Shown piece after piece: positions 8,786-17,570 of a DNA stretch of 35,452 nucleotides. The notes under the pieces are model-generated. The model saw only the letters and a program-made list of their open reading frames with translations, did not search any database and was not told the origin of the DNA. Numbering within the stretch: the stretch's first letter is position 1; every line of letters begins with the position of its first letter. Position numbers and translations under genes: made by a program. The DNA is from Amoebophilaceae bacterium (GTDB lineage Bacteria; Bacteroidota; Bacteroidia; Cytophagales; Amoebophilaceae): assembly GCA_019744995.1 (NCBI GenBank), contig JAIETQ010000076.1, forward strand, positions 1 through 35,452, given 5' to 3'.

Positions 8786-8788
8786 GGC

Positions 8789-9445
8789 TTAGGCTTTAAC
8801 CTCCTTTGTGTAAGTTTCTACATGAACAATTTCTTTTTCTAATGCAACAACATCCCCCTCTAACGCAGCAGCATAAGCACGGAGAACAGCAGCTGCACAT
8901 TGATAAGCACTGTGAGCAGCGTCACATGTATACAGAATATATGTGTTATCATAAGTACCTTTACGACTGGCATCCAAAATTTTGTCGTAAACAGATTTGC
9001 AGTCAGAACCCAAAAGATCACACTCAAAAGCATAACTAACTTTATTAAAGTTACCGCAAATGGTAGCAAGCTGGTTTGAATAGTAGTTACTAGGGTCAAC
9101 CTTACCTACACTTTTTTGCAAAGCATATGCACTTACCTCCTTAGCCTTGTTAATAGATGCGATTTTTTGCGCATGTTGATCCTCTAAAATTTTATACTTA
9201 CGAGCGCGCTCAGCTTGGGCTTTAATCAAAGTTTACAATTCAGCCAACCGCTTAACTGAAATATTAAGCCGATCTTGAATGGTTTTAATTTCATTAGCAG
9301 CAAGATTTTCTTGTTTAGCTTCCGTAAGTAATGTACCTAGCTGCTTTATATAGTCAAAGGTGTAATTGATTTTTTTTGATACGAGTAAGACATAAAATAG
9401 ATTTAAATAAAGGTAATTCACCTGTAAGCTCACCATGAGACGCAC
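8789..9445 (-). pseudogene. Paralog of the 8086-8655 protein interrupted by an in-frame TAA
   Basis: Minus-strand frame 9445-9236 (ending IQDRLNISVKRLAEL) stops at TAA 9235-9233. It resumes in the same frame with Thr, a TTG codon at 9229 and IKAQAERARKYKILEDQ, running to 8789. The coiled-coil pattern continues across the stop, so one gene of about 217 codons has been split by a single nonsense change. The second half holds the DCKSVYDKIL and AYAAALEG blocks shared with the downstream paralog. Start at 9445 is weak: the first 25 residues are hydrophobic (LYLNLFYVLLV) and may be a membrane anchor or signal. Reinitiation at TTG 9229 could still yield a 146-residue protein. Function unknown. Confidence 0.6.
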
Positions 9446-9502
9446 CTATGCAATATAGCTATTGTATGTTAATACAGCAAAATAGTTGGTACCCTTTTGA
9501 TT

Positions 9503-10789
9503 TTATTGCATCAAAGTTTCTATTTCTTCGGGATCTATGGGGATATTTTTCATCAAATTTTCTACGCCATGCTCCCTAATAACCACATTGTTTTCTAGGC
9601 GAATACCTATACCTTCTGCTTTAATGTAGATACCTGGTTCTACCGTTAGTACCATGTTGGACAAAATCATCCCATAGCTATCCCCCAGGTCATGGGTGCT
9701 AAGCCCTAAGTGGTGTGAGACCCCATGCATAAAATATTTTCTATAGGCTGGCTGTGACTTGGTTTGGTTTTTAATATCGGTGCGGTCTATTAGTTTTAAG
9801 GCTAAGAGTTCTTTTTCTACCTGTACCGCTACCGCATTTTTGTAGTCTGTAAAGGAAATGCCTGGCATAAGTATACTTTCTGCCAGCTGTACTATCCGTA
9901 ATACCGCATGGTATACCTGTTTTTGTCGCGGGGTAAATTTTCCACTAATGGGTACTACACGTGTCATATCCGCACCATAATTGCCATAAGCTGCCCCTAC
10001 ATCTATAAGCAATAATCCACCAGCAGGGCATGGTTTGTTGTTCTTGATGTAATGTAGAATGCAACTGTCTGAGCCGCTCGCTAAAATGGGATTATAAGCA
10101 AATCCGTTGGAGCCTCTGCGAATAAACTCATAAGCAAGTTGTGCTTCTATTTCATATTCCATTACCTGGGGGCGAATAATAGGTAAAATAGATCGAAACC
10201 CAGCTTCTGTAATGTTACAAGCCTGTTGGATAAGGTTTATTTCTGTTTCTTCTTTGATGGCTCTGAGCTTTTGCATAAGGGGAGCAACCCGTTTATAGCC
10301 ATGTAGCGGGTACTGTTTTTGTGCCCACTGGATAAACCGTTGGTCTCTGCTTTCTACGATGCACTCTGCTCTTGGATATTCGTTGGTATTGAGATAGACA
10401 TACTCAGTTAGCCCCATAAGCAGCTGAAAAATTTTGTGAAATTCACCTATAAAGTGTATAGTTGCTATACCACTCATAGCCTCTGCTTCAGCTTTGCTGT
10501 ATTTATTTCCTTCCCAGGTGGCCAGTAGCTCATCGGTTGCTTTAATGAATAAGATCTCTTGCCATTCTTGTTTGAGGGCATCGGGGTAGAGGAGTAGGAT
10601 GGTCTCTTCTTGGTCTATACCCGTTAGGTAAAAGAGATCACTATTTTGAACAAATGGCATGGTGCCATCGGTGTTCCTCGGCATCATATCATTGGCATTA
10701 AATACTACTAGGCTGTTAGGAAGCAGCTGTTGTTGTAGTTTTTTTCTATTTTTGATAAATAAATCAGGGGTAATAGATGTATGGCGCAT
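9503..10789 (-). CDS. pepP: Xaa-Pro aminopeptidase (PepP, M24B)
   Basis: PepP is a cytosolic dinuclear metallopeptidase that removes the N-terminal residue from peptides with proline in second position. The 428-residue product has the creatinase-type N-terminal domain (including VFNANDMMPRNTDG and FYLTGIDQEETILLL) and the pita-bread catalytic domain. All five metal ligands are visible: Asp in LIDVGAAYG, Asp in GADMTRVVPISG, His in GVSHHLGL, Glu in LTVEPGIYI and Glu in GIRLENNVV. It starts 19 bp after the stop of the symporter-HD gene on the same strand, so the two are probably cotranscribed. In a host-dependent cell it would recycle proline from imported peptides. Confidence 0.96.
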   Translation of the reverse strand: MRHTSITPDLFIKNRKKLQQQLLPNSLVVFNANDMMPRNTDGTMPFVQNSDLFYLTGIDQEETILLLYPDALKQEWQEILFIKATDELLATWEGNKYSKAEAEAMSGIATIHFIGEFHKIFQLLMGLTEYVYLNTNEYPRAECIVESRDQRFIQWAQKQYPLHGYKRVAPLMQKLRAIKEETEINLIQQACNITEAGFRSILPIIRPQVMEYEIEAQLAYEFIRRGSNGFAYNPILASGSDSCILHYIKNNKPCPAGGLLLIDVGAAYGNYGADMTRVVPISGKFTPRQKQVYHAVLRIVQLAESILMPGISFTDYKNAVAVQVEKELLALKLIDRTDIKNQTKSQPAYRKYFMHGVSHHLGLSTHDLGDSYGMILSNMVLTVEPGIYIKAEGIGIRLENNVVIREHGVENLMKNIPIDPEEIETLMQ

Positions 10790-10808
10790 AAAAAAGGTTT
10801 TTTAAAAT

Positions 10809-13800
10809 TTAAAACTGAAGTACCGTTTCACAAATAGTCCTCAACTCCTCAACCACCAGCCGAACCTCTGGGGCCACAGACCCTTTTAAACCATTGCTGA
10901 GTGGTAGGTAAAAATCCAATGTTTCTTGCGCAATGAGCCGCTGCTTAGCAGCCGGCTGAAAACTCAATGTACGCATGTTATGCAAGCGATCTGCTAGCTT
11001 AATCATCACTGCATAATTATCTGAAGAGGCAGCCAATTGTTCGTGATTTTCAGCTTTTGTTAATTTTGTTTTTTTACCGGTAGGGTCTAAATGAGTTACT
11101 TGTTGGACCAACCAAGCTACCCTTTTTCCATATTGATAAGCAAGCTGCTCCACGTGCATAGGCGTATCTTCGATTACATCATGCAATAAGGCGGCCAAAA
11201 CCGTATCTGGATCTTGCGTCATGGTCAACAAAATCGTAGCCACATTCAAGGGATGGGTATAAAAAAGCTCCCCCGATTTACGCAATTGCCCTTGATGGAC
11301 TTGTTTGATTGTATCGATAGCCTCACGGACAATGGTAAGATCTAACAAACAAGCCTTTTCTGATAGTCGTTGTAGAAACGCACGTTCTAAGGTTACAGAA
11401 GCAGGGGTGTCCAAAGGAACCTCGCTCGGTATAGGGTCTTGATCGACTACCGCAGCCCGTATCTGTTTTACATCTATAGGCAATACATAAAGCCGTCCCC
11501 TTAGGGGAGTTGATGCTTGATAGCCATAATGCGCCTCAATCAACCGGGTTTGGTTCCGTTCCGGTAGCTCCATAGCGCTTTTAGGCACCTCAAGGCATAA
11601 AGGAAGTGTAGTGCCTTGATAGTAAGCTTCAATGCGTTCATTATCTGTTGATTGGGTAAATAAAAACCCTAAGGCGGGTAGCCTTCTAGTAGCACCAGCC
11701 ACGGCCTGTAACTGGTAACAAAGCTCGGTATACTGGATCGATAAGGTGAGCAAATCTGTGGTGTCTCGAACCATAGATTTGACCTGATAGGTCAGTAATT
11801 GTACGATTTTATCCACATCACAGGTGATGGTTTTTTGCTGAGTAAGCAATTGGATACGTATGCGTTCCGAACACTCTGCGTTATTAATTTGGCTATTGAG
11901 TTGAACTAAGAGCTCTGTCAAGGGTATAGTGCTAATATGCAGACGCATAGCATCCATCGTCTGGTAAAAGCTTGCCTTGCAATAGGTAATAAAGGATGTG
12001 AGTTGTTCTAACCCTTTCTGTGCTAAGAGGATATCTGAGGTTTGGCCATTGACCAAATTTACTAAAACTTGTTTAGCAAGTCTGAGTGGGTCTTTTTGAA
12101 TTTCTAAATACTTTTTTTCTAAAGCTCGGTATTGTAAGCAGTGTAAATAATCCGCTTCAAGCAAAGTATAGCGCTGAAAGAGCTGTTGGTATTTTCGTTG
12201 CAGCTGATGGATTTTTTTTTCTTTTCTACGGGAAAAAAAGAGACCTACGAAGAGTGCCAAGAGCAGCTGATACATTCTTATATTACAAGAAGTAGTCTGC
12301 CATACCCAATCTATAGAGCTAAAATGAGGATAGAAAATAAAGCTAAGGCCAATGGCTAATATACTGAGCAAGAAGAATATACCCCAATCGACCAATACCA
12401 ACAAGCAGGTCAAGGAAAGCACTAGATTAGCCAAGCAATTACCATCTCCTTGACTGATGATAAACATTAGCATGCTGCTAAAAGGTAAACAGTAAAACAG
12501 GGTTATATAAAACAATATAGGCAAGTATTTAACCTGAGCGGATTTACTCCATTTTTCTTTGACCATAAGTAGTACACATAATATACCGCCCACAAAATGA
12601 CTTACTAACAAACATTTAGTGTGGGCTTTAATTATCTTATCAAATATAAAATGAGGGGCGATTAAATTTAACAAGCAAAAAATACCAGCTAAAACATAGG
12701 GAGGGTTGTACCCTTTCAATTGTTTTTTAATATAGGCAAGGATGTTTGTAGGCATAAGCCTTTTTAGCAAAGGAGTAGCGGTCGTATAACTACTTAAGGG
12801 TTGTTCTCTACTTCTGTCTACTGTTTTAAATCCTTTATTAATCCAACAATGGGTGCCAAAGAAGGCTATGCCATTGACCAGAATACAGAGTAAGGTAGTA
12901 AGGTAACTGTAGGCTTCAGGCAATAGTAACTTGCAACCTATCCAAGCAGCTATAGTAAACACGGCAGCCGTATAAAAAGCTTTTTTTTCTGGCTTAAGCC
13001 CCATCATGCCACTCAGTAAAGGAAACATCAACAACGGACCAGTCGCTTCTAAAGAGTCTAACAATAAGCCAAACATATCTGTGGTATGTAAAGCAATGGC
13101 TATAGCTGCTATACCCACTAGAACGGTAGCCCATTGTGCAAAATATTTTTCCCGTGTTTCCGATAACACCTTGCCGTTTTTAACATAAATAGGTTTAATA
13201 ACGTCATGGACCAGCGTAAGACCTGTAACATGCAAGTAAGAATCAACAGTAGACATCAGCATAGCTAATAATCCAGTAACGGCCACCCCCTTAAAGCCTA
13301 TTGGGAAAAAATCATTAATCATACGGGTTACAATCCCATTACCATCTCCATTTGGATAGAGGACTATTCCTGCCAAGGCGATTACAAAAACAATAAATGT
13401 AAATAGAGGATTAAAAAAAGCAACCATAAGGCATAGGTTGCGTAGCTGTTTTTTTGTTTTTCCCATCAATAGACGTTGCATGATGGCAGAATCTATTAGC
13501 CCAGCAGGGAAAATACTCCATAATAAAAATAAGGTTAGATAAAAATAACGTTTAGGATGATCTGCAATCATCCATTTCTCTGGAGGGACTTGGCTCAGTA
13601 AAGTAGCCATGCCTCCCACCTGATGCACTGCAACATAAGCAATAAGAGGAATACCCACTACAGCCATCAAAAACTGTAATACATCTGTGGTTACAACTGA
13701 TTTAATGCCACCATGAGCTGAATACAAGGTCAAAATAAGGCCTCCAACAAGAATGGCAGGTTTGGCATTGATGCCCATTAGCGACTCACAAATGATGCCT

Positions 13801-14222
13801 AGTACAATGAGTTCCATACCCGCAAGAAAAATGGAGCTCAACAGTCCTAATAAGCCTGCAATCACTCTACTAGTTTTACCATAGAGTTGCGCCATGATAT
13901 CCCCCATAGTCATACAATTGCGAAAGTGTACTGCATGAGGCACTATAAAAAACGCCTGTATTATATCACCTACTATAAGCCCAAGCAGCGCAATAGACAT
14001 AATAATACCATCTAAAAAGATCATGGATGTAAGCCTGATAACAGTTTCTGCAGATAAATTGGTGGCTAGATAGGTACAAAATAGCGAAGCAGTCCCAAAC
14101 ATCTTATTGCTGACGGCATATTCTCGGATGGTTTTAATGCCGCGCCCTGCGCGCAGACCTACGATTAAGGTAAGTAAGAGGGAGGCATAGACAATGAGGT
14201 GGTCGACACTGAAGTATTTCAT
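10809..14222 (-). CDS. Sodium:solute symporter fused to degenerate histidine-kinase-like segment and RelA/SpoT-type HD domain
   Basis: The product is 1137 residues. Residues 1-455 are a sodium:solute symporter (PutP-like), starting MKYFSVDHLIVYASLLLTL with an ordered series of membrane helices. Residues 500-660 hold further membrane segments, and 665-720 a charged coiled coil after RRKEKK. Residues 720-930 resemble a sensor kinase: a dimerisation-like helix pair, then RLIEAHYGYQASTP and YVLPIDVKQIR, like the end of an HATPase domain. I see no phospho-acceptor His box or clear N/G1 ATP boxes. Residues 946-1137 are the HD hydrolase domain of RelA/SpoT with R981-KSG, H990-P, H1014-D1015, E1018-D1019-T and D1078-RLHN1082 all intact. 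No synthetase, TGS or ACT domain follows. Prediction: a membrane sensor-transporter that hydrolyses (p)ppGpp. Confidence 0.88.
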   Translation of the reverse strand: MKYFSVDHLIVYASLLLTLIVGLRAGRGIKTIREYAVSNKMFGTASLFCTYLATNLSAETVIRLTSMIFLDGIIMSIALLGLIVGDIIQAFFIVPHAVHFRNCMTMGDIMAQLYGKTSRVIAGLLGLLSSIFLAGMELIVLGIICESLMGINAKPAILVGGLILTLYSAHGGIKSVVTTDVLQFLMAVVGIPLIAYVAVHQVGGMATLLSQVPPEKWMIADHPKRYFYLTLFLLWSIFPAGLIDSAIMQRLLMGKTKKQLRNLCLMVAFFNPLFTFIVFVIALAGIVLYPNGDGNGIVTRMINDFFPIGFKGVAVTGLLAMLMSTVDSYLHVTGLTLVHDVIKPIYVKNGKVLSETREKYFAQWATVLVGIAAIAIALHTTDMFGLLLDSLEATGPLLMFPLLSGMMGLKPEKKAFYTAAVFTIAAWIGCKLLLPEAYSYLTTLLCILVNGIAFFGTHCWINKGFKTVDRSREQPLSSYTTATPLLKRLMPTNILAYIKKQLKGYNPPYVLAGIFCLLNLIAPHFIFDKIIKAHTKCLLVSHFVGGILCVLLMVKEKWSKSAQVKYLPILFYITLFYCLPFSSMLMFIISQGDGNCLANLVLSLTCLLVLVDWGIFFLLSILAIGLSFIFYPHFSSIDWVWQTTSCNIRMYQLLLALFVGLFFSRRKEKKIHQLQRKYQQLFQRYTLLEADYLHCLQYRALEKKYLEIQKDPLRLAKQVLVNLVNGQTSDILLAQKGLEQLTSFITYCKASFYQTMDAMRLHISTIPLTELLVQLNSQINNAECSERIRIQLLTQQKTITCDVDKIVQLLTYQVKSMVRDTTDLLTLSIQYTELCYQLQAVAGATRRLPALGFLFTQSTDNERIEAYYQGTTLPLCLEVPKSAMELPERNQTRLIEAHYGYQASTPLRGRLYVLPIDVKQIRAAVVDQDPIPSEVPLDTPASVTLERAFLQRLSEKACLLDLTIVREAIDTIKQVHQGQLRKSGELFYTHPLNVATILLTMTQDPDTVLAALLHDVIEDTPMHVEQLAYQYGKRVAWLVQQVTHLDPTGKKTKLTKAENHEQLAASSDNYAVMIKLADRLHNMRTLSFQPAAKQRLIAQETLDFYLPLSNGLKGSVAPEVRLVVEELRTICETVLQF

Positions 14223-14243
14223 AACAGGAAAATTTATAGTTTA

Positions 14244-14267
14244 TAATCCAATCCCAAATCCAATCCC
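14244..14267. repeat. Short 12-bp tandem duplication
   Basis: Two copies of tccaatcccaaa stand head to tail just upstream of the symporter-HD gene. The 180-bp gap around it also has a bulged inverted repeat (ccataagcaa... ttgcttaggctttatgg, about 14319-14351). No promoter can be named with confidence. Confidence 0.6.
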
Positions 14268-14402
14268 AAAAAAGCATGTATAAAAATTAAGCTAAGGTTT
14301 TTTTTTGTAAAATGCAACCATAAGCAAGGGATGTTGCTTAGGCTTTATGGTATAGCTATTGCTTTATATCTTATTTTTTCATAAGTTCAGGATGGAAATT
14401 GA

Positions 14403-14705
14403 TTGTTGAGTTTAAGGATAACATTACATTTTATGAACTTTAGCCCAGAAGCAAGAGAAGCTTACGAAGATCACCTTAAATGGCTCCGAATAGAAGCGAA
14501 TACGATCAAAAACTATGAACAAATTGGCGAAGCGAGGGGGAGGGCAGAAGGTAAAGCCGAACGCAGTATAGAAATTGCTAAAGCTATGCTATCAAAAAAC
14601 CACGCTATGGCTGATATTGCTGATCTTACAGGTTTATCTCTAGAGGAAATTTCAACATTATATATAAAAGTTGTAATATCTCTTGAGCAATGCAACGTTG
14701 CTTAG
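14403..14705 (+). pseudogene. C-terminal remnant of an Rpn-family recombination-promoting nuclease/transposase
   Basis: About 91 residues from the ATG at 14432 (MNFSPEAREAYEDHLKWLR) match the tail of PD-(D/E)XK 'Rpn family/putative transposase' proteins. The diagnostic parts are the FSPE-REAYED-LKW helix, a short repeat rich in G-x-A-E-G-K-A-E, and a last helix-turn-helix-like segment IAKAMLSKNHAMADIADLTG. Full proteins are about 300 residues, with the nuclease core in the first two thirds; that part is missing and a TGA lies upstream in frame. Such elements are multicopy in Amoebophilaceae. It sits at the left edge of the mutL-flanked island and may mark a recombination site. Confidence 0.72.
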
Positions 14706-14720
14706 CTAACAGATCCCCCA

Positions 14721-14806
14721 TTAAATACTACTTGAGCATTTTTGCCAAATCCGCTTGCGGTAACAGGACACATGTTTTTCTTCCATCCGGTGTATACATC
14801 GTAAAC
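14721..14806 (-). pseudogene. Truncated, diverged second copy of the mutL 3' end
   Basis: Bases 14721-14803 match 20748-20830 at roughly nine in ten positions by eye. Read on the minus strand this piece encodes TMYTPDGRKTCVLLPQADLAKMLK split by no stop until TAG at 14730-14728. The real MutL ends TMYTPDGRK-ICLLLPQADLAAMLK with TAA. Similarity stops abruptly beyond 14803, where the glycosyltransferase gene ends. Both copies are in the same orientation, so they form direct repeats around the island. Confidence 0.85.
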
Positions 14807-14811
14807 TGATG

Positions 14812-15873
14812 TTACTTATGTAACAGATCCATTATAATGGATATCAAGTTTTTCACTTGTTTATTCATATCAAAATACTTTAATCTTTGATACTGTTTGT
14901 TAATGAGCTCTGCTATCTTTTTATTATCATAATTTCTGAATTGAAGCATTCTATCTGCTGTTTCTTTAGAATTTTTTACTAAAAATTCTGGTATTATAAT
15001 CTTTTCACAGAGCATGTACTTCTTAGGACATAATGGGATACAGCAGTTAATGATTGATTCAAATATCCTTTGGGTATACAGCCCTCTATTGTAATATAAT
15101 TCTGGGGCTATTAGAACTGTACATAAAGATTTTTTGTATGCTGAATCGATTTCTTCAAAACCTATTCTACCTCTGAATTCACAATGCTGGAAAGGATTTG
15201 CTATTTTTTCAAAAATAAAAGGATGATACTTCCAATTACCATATACTATTGCTTTTTTATTATTATACCCAGATGAGTTGTCTATGAATTCCATGAAACT
15301 TTCATCTCTTTCATATTGATTGCCCATATATATCAAATCATACATTCGATTTATGCTATTGTAACTCTTTAGATTTTCTAAAAATATATTTTTATGTTTC
15401 TGATGAAGAGGAAATAGTAGCTGTTTACGTCCCTCTTTTGGAAAAAATGTAGGCTCTAATACTTTAAGTTTTTTAATATCATGTACATTATTTAGTTTTA
15501 AATCCTTATCCCAAATTATTATTGGTACATCTTTTGAACAGTAATAGTCTATAAGATCATCCTGTCTATGAAGATCTGGGGTATATTTTTGATCTATTTT
15601 AGATATTCCAAAATTTCTATTTAAAATAGGCCATCTGTATTCTAGTATTAGAATATCTATTTTAGGAAATGATAAATTAAAACTGATTGAATTTTTACTA
15701 AAGTCTTGTCCTGTTTCAATTAAATCTCTATTTTTCTGAAGTAAAATAATCTCAAAACCATTTTTTACGATTTCTTTTAAAAAATCATACCTATGGAATC
15801 TACCTCCATCTGGAGTATCCACTATTCCATTTCCTAAAAATCCCCAAAAACTATATCCTATTTTGTAAGTCAT
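14812..15873 (-). CDS. Glycosyltransferase-like protein (CgeB-like C-terminal part)
   Basis: The 353-residue product starts MTYKIGYSFWGFLGNGIVDT. It has an N-terminal Rossmann-like half (GGRFHRYDFLKEIVKNGFEIILL, IDILILEYRWP, PIIIWDKD) and a C-terminal half with YDLIYMGNQYERDE, AIVYGNWK, FRGRIGFEEIDSAYKKS and LYTQRIFESIINCCIPL. That layout resembles GT-B glycosyltransferases of the CgeB/Glyco_trans_1_2 type, where the last motif lies near the nucleotide-sugar site. The acceptor is unknown. Its ATG overlaps the stop of the upstream methyltransferase (ATGA), so the two are translationally coupled. Base composition is clearly more AT-rich than the flanking housekeeping genes. It ends only a few bases from the mutL-tail copy. 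Confidence 0.65.
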   Translation of the reverse strand: MTYKIGYSFWGFLGNGIVDTPDGGRFHRYDFLKEIVKNGFEIILLQKNRDLIETGQDFSKNSISFNLSFPKIDILILEYRWPILNRNFGISKIDQKYTPDLHRQDDLIDYYCSKDVPIIIWDKDLKLNNVHDIKKLKVLEPTFFPKEGRKQLLFPLHQKHKNIFLENLKSYNSINRMYDLIYMGNQYERDESFMEFIDNSSGYNNKKAIVYGNWKYHPFIFEKIANPFQHCEFRGRIGFEEIDSAYKKSLCTVLIAPELYYNRGLYTQRIFESIINCCIPLCPKKYMLCEKIIIPEFLVKNSKETADRMLQFRNYDNKKIAELINKQYQRLKYFDMNKQVKNLISIIMDLLHK

Positions 15874-16547
15874 CCTATAACAATAACTTGTTCTATATGA
15901 TAATCTACAAATATATCGTAGTCATCTATTAGTTTTTCTGTAATCCTCTTGTAATCACTTCTGTTAATAGAGTACCTGTAGCAGGAGGAGAAATATTTTT
16001 TTAACTCTTCTTTATTACTTGCAATTATTGTAGAACAAAGATTAAATTTTTGCTTGATTCTTTTTCCTGTGCCTCTTAATATTTTTGATAAAATGATCTG
16101 TGAATTCTCAGAACAAAATTCTGAAACTAGATTACCTTTTATATTAGGATCTAATCTTAATAATTCACAGGCTTTTGTATGTATACGCTCTAAATTTTGA
16201 AGATTTTTATTAGATTTTGTAGTAATTATAATTGTTCCATTTTCATCTAGAGCATGAAGGAAATGGTTAATGAGGTTAGCTTTGTCAGTTATATGATACA
16301 TGACATTCATGCAAAATATAGTACTAAACTTACCCAAATTTTTAGGCCAATGAGTCCCATCATAGATTATATGGTCTATTCCATCACATTTACATTTACT
16401 GTTATATATGATATCTATACCATGCAATATACTAAGTGGATATTTTTGTTTTATCTTTTTCAGGAAATAACAATCTCCACACCCTACATCTAAAATTCTA
16501 AACCCATTTAAGGAATGCAGTAAAAAATTGATTATAAATAGGAACAT
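15870..16547 (-). CDS. Class I SAM-dependent methyltransferase, possibly 5'-truncated
   Basis: The 225-residue product has motif I FRILDVGCGDCYFLKKI (residues 17-33), motif II HGIDIIY, a motif IV-like FSTIFCMNVMYHI and a following TIIITTKS strand, the standard Rossmann methyltransferase layout. Substrate unknown. Motif I begins only about 18 residues in, shorter than usual. The start codon also lies within a few bases of the point where a truncated carB fragment begins on the other strand. A rearrangement may therefore have removed the original 5' end, and the ATG at 16547 may be a makeshift start. It shares ATGA overlap with the glycosyltransferase gene and probably acts in the same glycan pathway. 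Confidence 0.75.
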   Translation of the reverse strand: MFLFIINFLLHSLNGFRILDVGCGDCYFLKKIKQKYPLSILHGIDIIYNSKCKCDGIDHIIYDGTHWPKNLGKFSTIFCMNVMYHITDKANLINHFLHALDENGTIIITTKSNKNLQNLERIHTKACELLRLDPNIKGNLVSEFCSENSQIILSKILRGTGKRIKQKFNLCSTIIASNKEELKKYFSSCYRYSINRSDYKRITEKLIDDYDIFVDYHIEQVIVIG

Positions 16548-16549
16548 TT

Positions 16550-17480
16550 TTTCAATTTGGAGGACAAACGTCTATTAATATATTAAGGGATATATACTTA
16601 TATGATATTAATGTGCTTGGAACTAGTTATGAAACAGTAAGCTTATGTGAGAATAAAGTCAGATTCAAGGAATTATTAAATAAACTCCACATAAGGCAGG
16701 CAAATTACGTTGTCATACATACAAAGGAAGAGATTGACAATAACTTACAGGGCATTAACTTCCCCTTAATTATTAGACCTTCTTATGTAATTAGGTGGTT
16801 CTTCAGTAAGAATAATTAAAAATTATAGAGCACTACATGTCTATTTAGAAAAATTTAGTAAAAATGATAACTTATTTCCGATCTTACTCGAAGAGTATAT
16901 GAAAGGGTTTAAAGAAGTTGAAGTGGATGGAATATGTGACGGAAAAAATGTATTCATTGCTGGTATTATGGAGCAGATAGAGCCTGTTGGTATCCATTCA
17001 GGTGATTCTAAATGTATATTCCCTCCATTTTCTTTATCAAAACGAGTGAAAGAATCTATTCTTAACCTTTCTGAGGAGTTAGCAAGTAGCTTAAATATTT
17101 TGGGGTTATTCAATATTCAATTTGCAATCAAGGATAATGATATTTTCGTTATTGAAGTTAATCCAAGGGCTTCACGGACTATTCCTTATCTATCGAAATC
17201 CCTTGGTATATCCTTAGTCAAAATTGCAACTAAGTCAGTTTTAGGAGTCCCATTGACTCATCAGAATGTTTTTAATCTTAAAAAACAAAATTTGTTTTCT
17301 ATGAAAAAACCAGTATTTAGTGATGTTTTAAATACAAATAATCTTAAATCAGGCCCTGAGATGTTTTCTACTGGTGAAAAAATGATCATAGGAAATAGTT
17401 TTAATAATTTAATGAATAAATCTAAAGGTATATATATCAACCCTAAATCTATTCAAGAAGTACATCAAGAGAATCAATGA
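16550..17480 (+). pseudogene. carB: carB fragment (second ATP-grasp half of carbamoyl-phosphate synthase large subunit), frameshifted
   Basis: The reading begins abruptly with FQFGGQTSINILRD and shows GTSYETVSLCENKVRFKELL, FPLIIRPSYVI, then in another frame GGSSVRIIKNY, VDGICDGKNVFIAGIMEQIE, GIHSGDSKCIFPP, EVNPRASRTIPYLSK and GPEMFSTGEKMI. These are the CarB C-terminal ATP-grasp signatures. An extra base near 16790-16793 causes the frame change; removing one base restores SYV-IGGSSV. The N-terminal half of CarB is missing, as is the C-terminal MGS domain, since the frame ends at 17480 soon after STGEKMIIGNSF. No carA or pyrimidine gene is nearby. This is a dead fragment, probably carried in with the island. 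Confidence 0.85.
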
Positions 17481-17570
17481 TTAGCTTTTAAACTAGTTAA
17501 GCCAATTAGTGGATGATTTAATCTAGCTAGTTTTTTTATAAGATTTTTTCCTAAATCATCTTAAATTACA

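Noticed and set aside
8131-9039. Plus-strand open frames opposite the paralog cluster
   Set aside because: They lack family features and the minus-strand frames share clear paralogy.
16787-16796. Programmed frameshift in the carB fragment
   Set aside because: There is no slippery heptamer with a structure, and both ends of the gene are missing, so it is decay.
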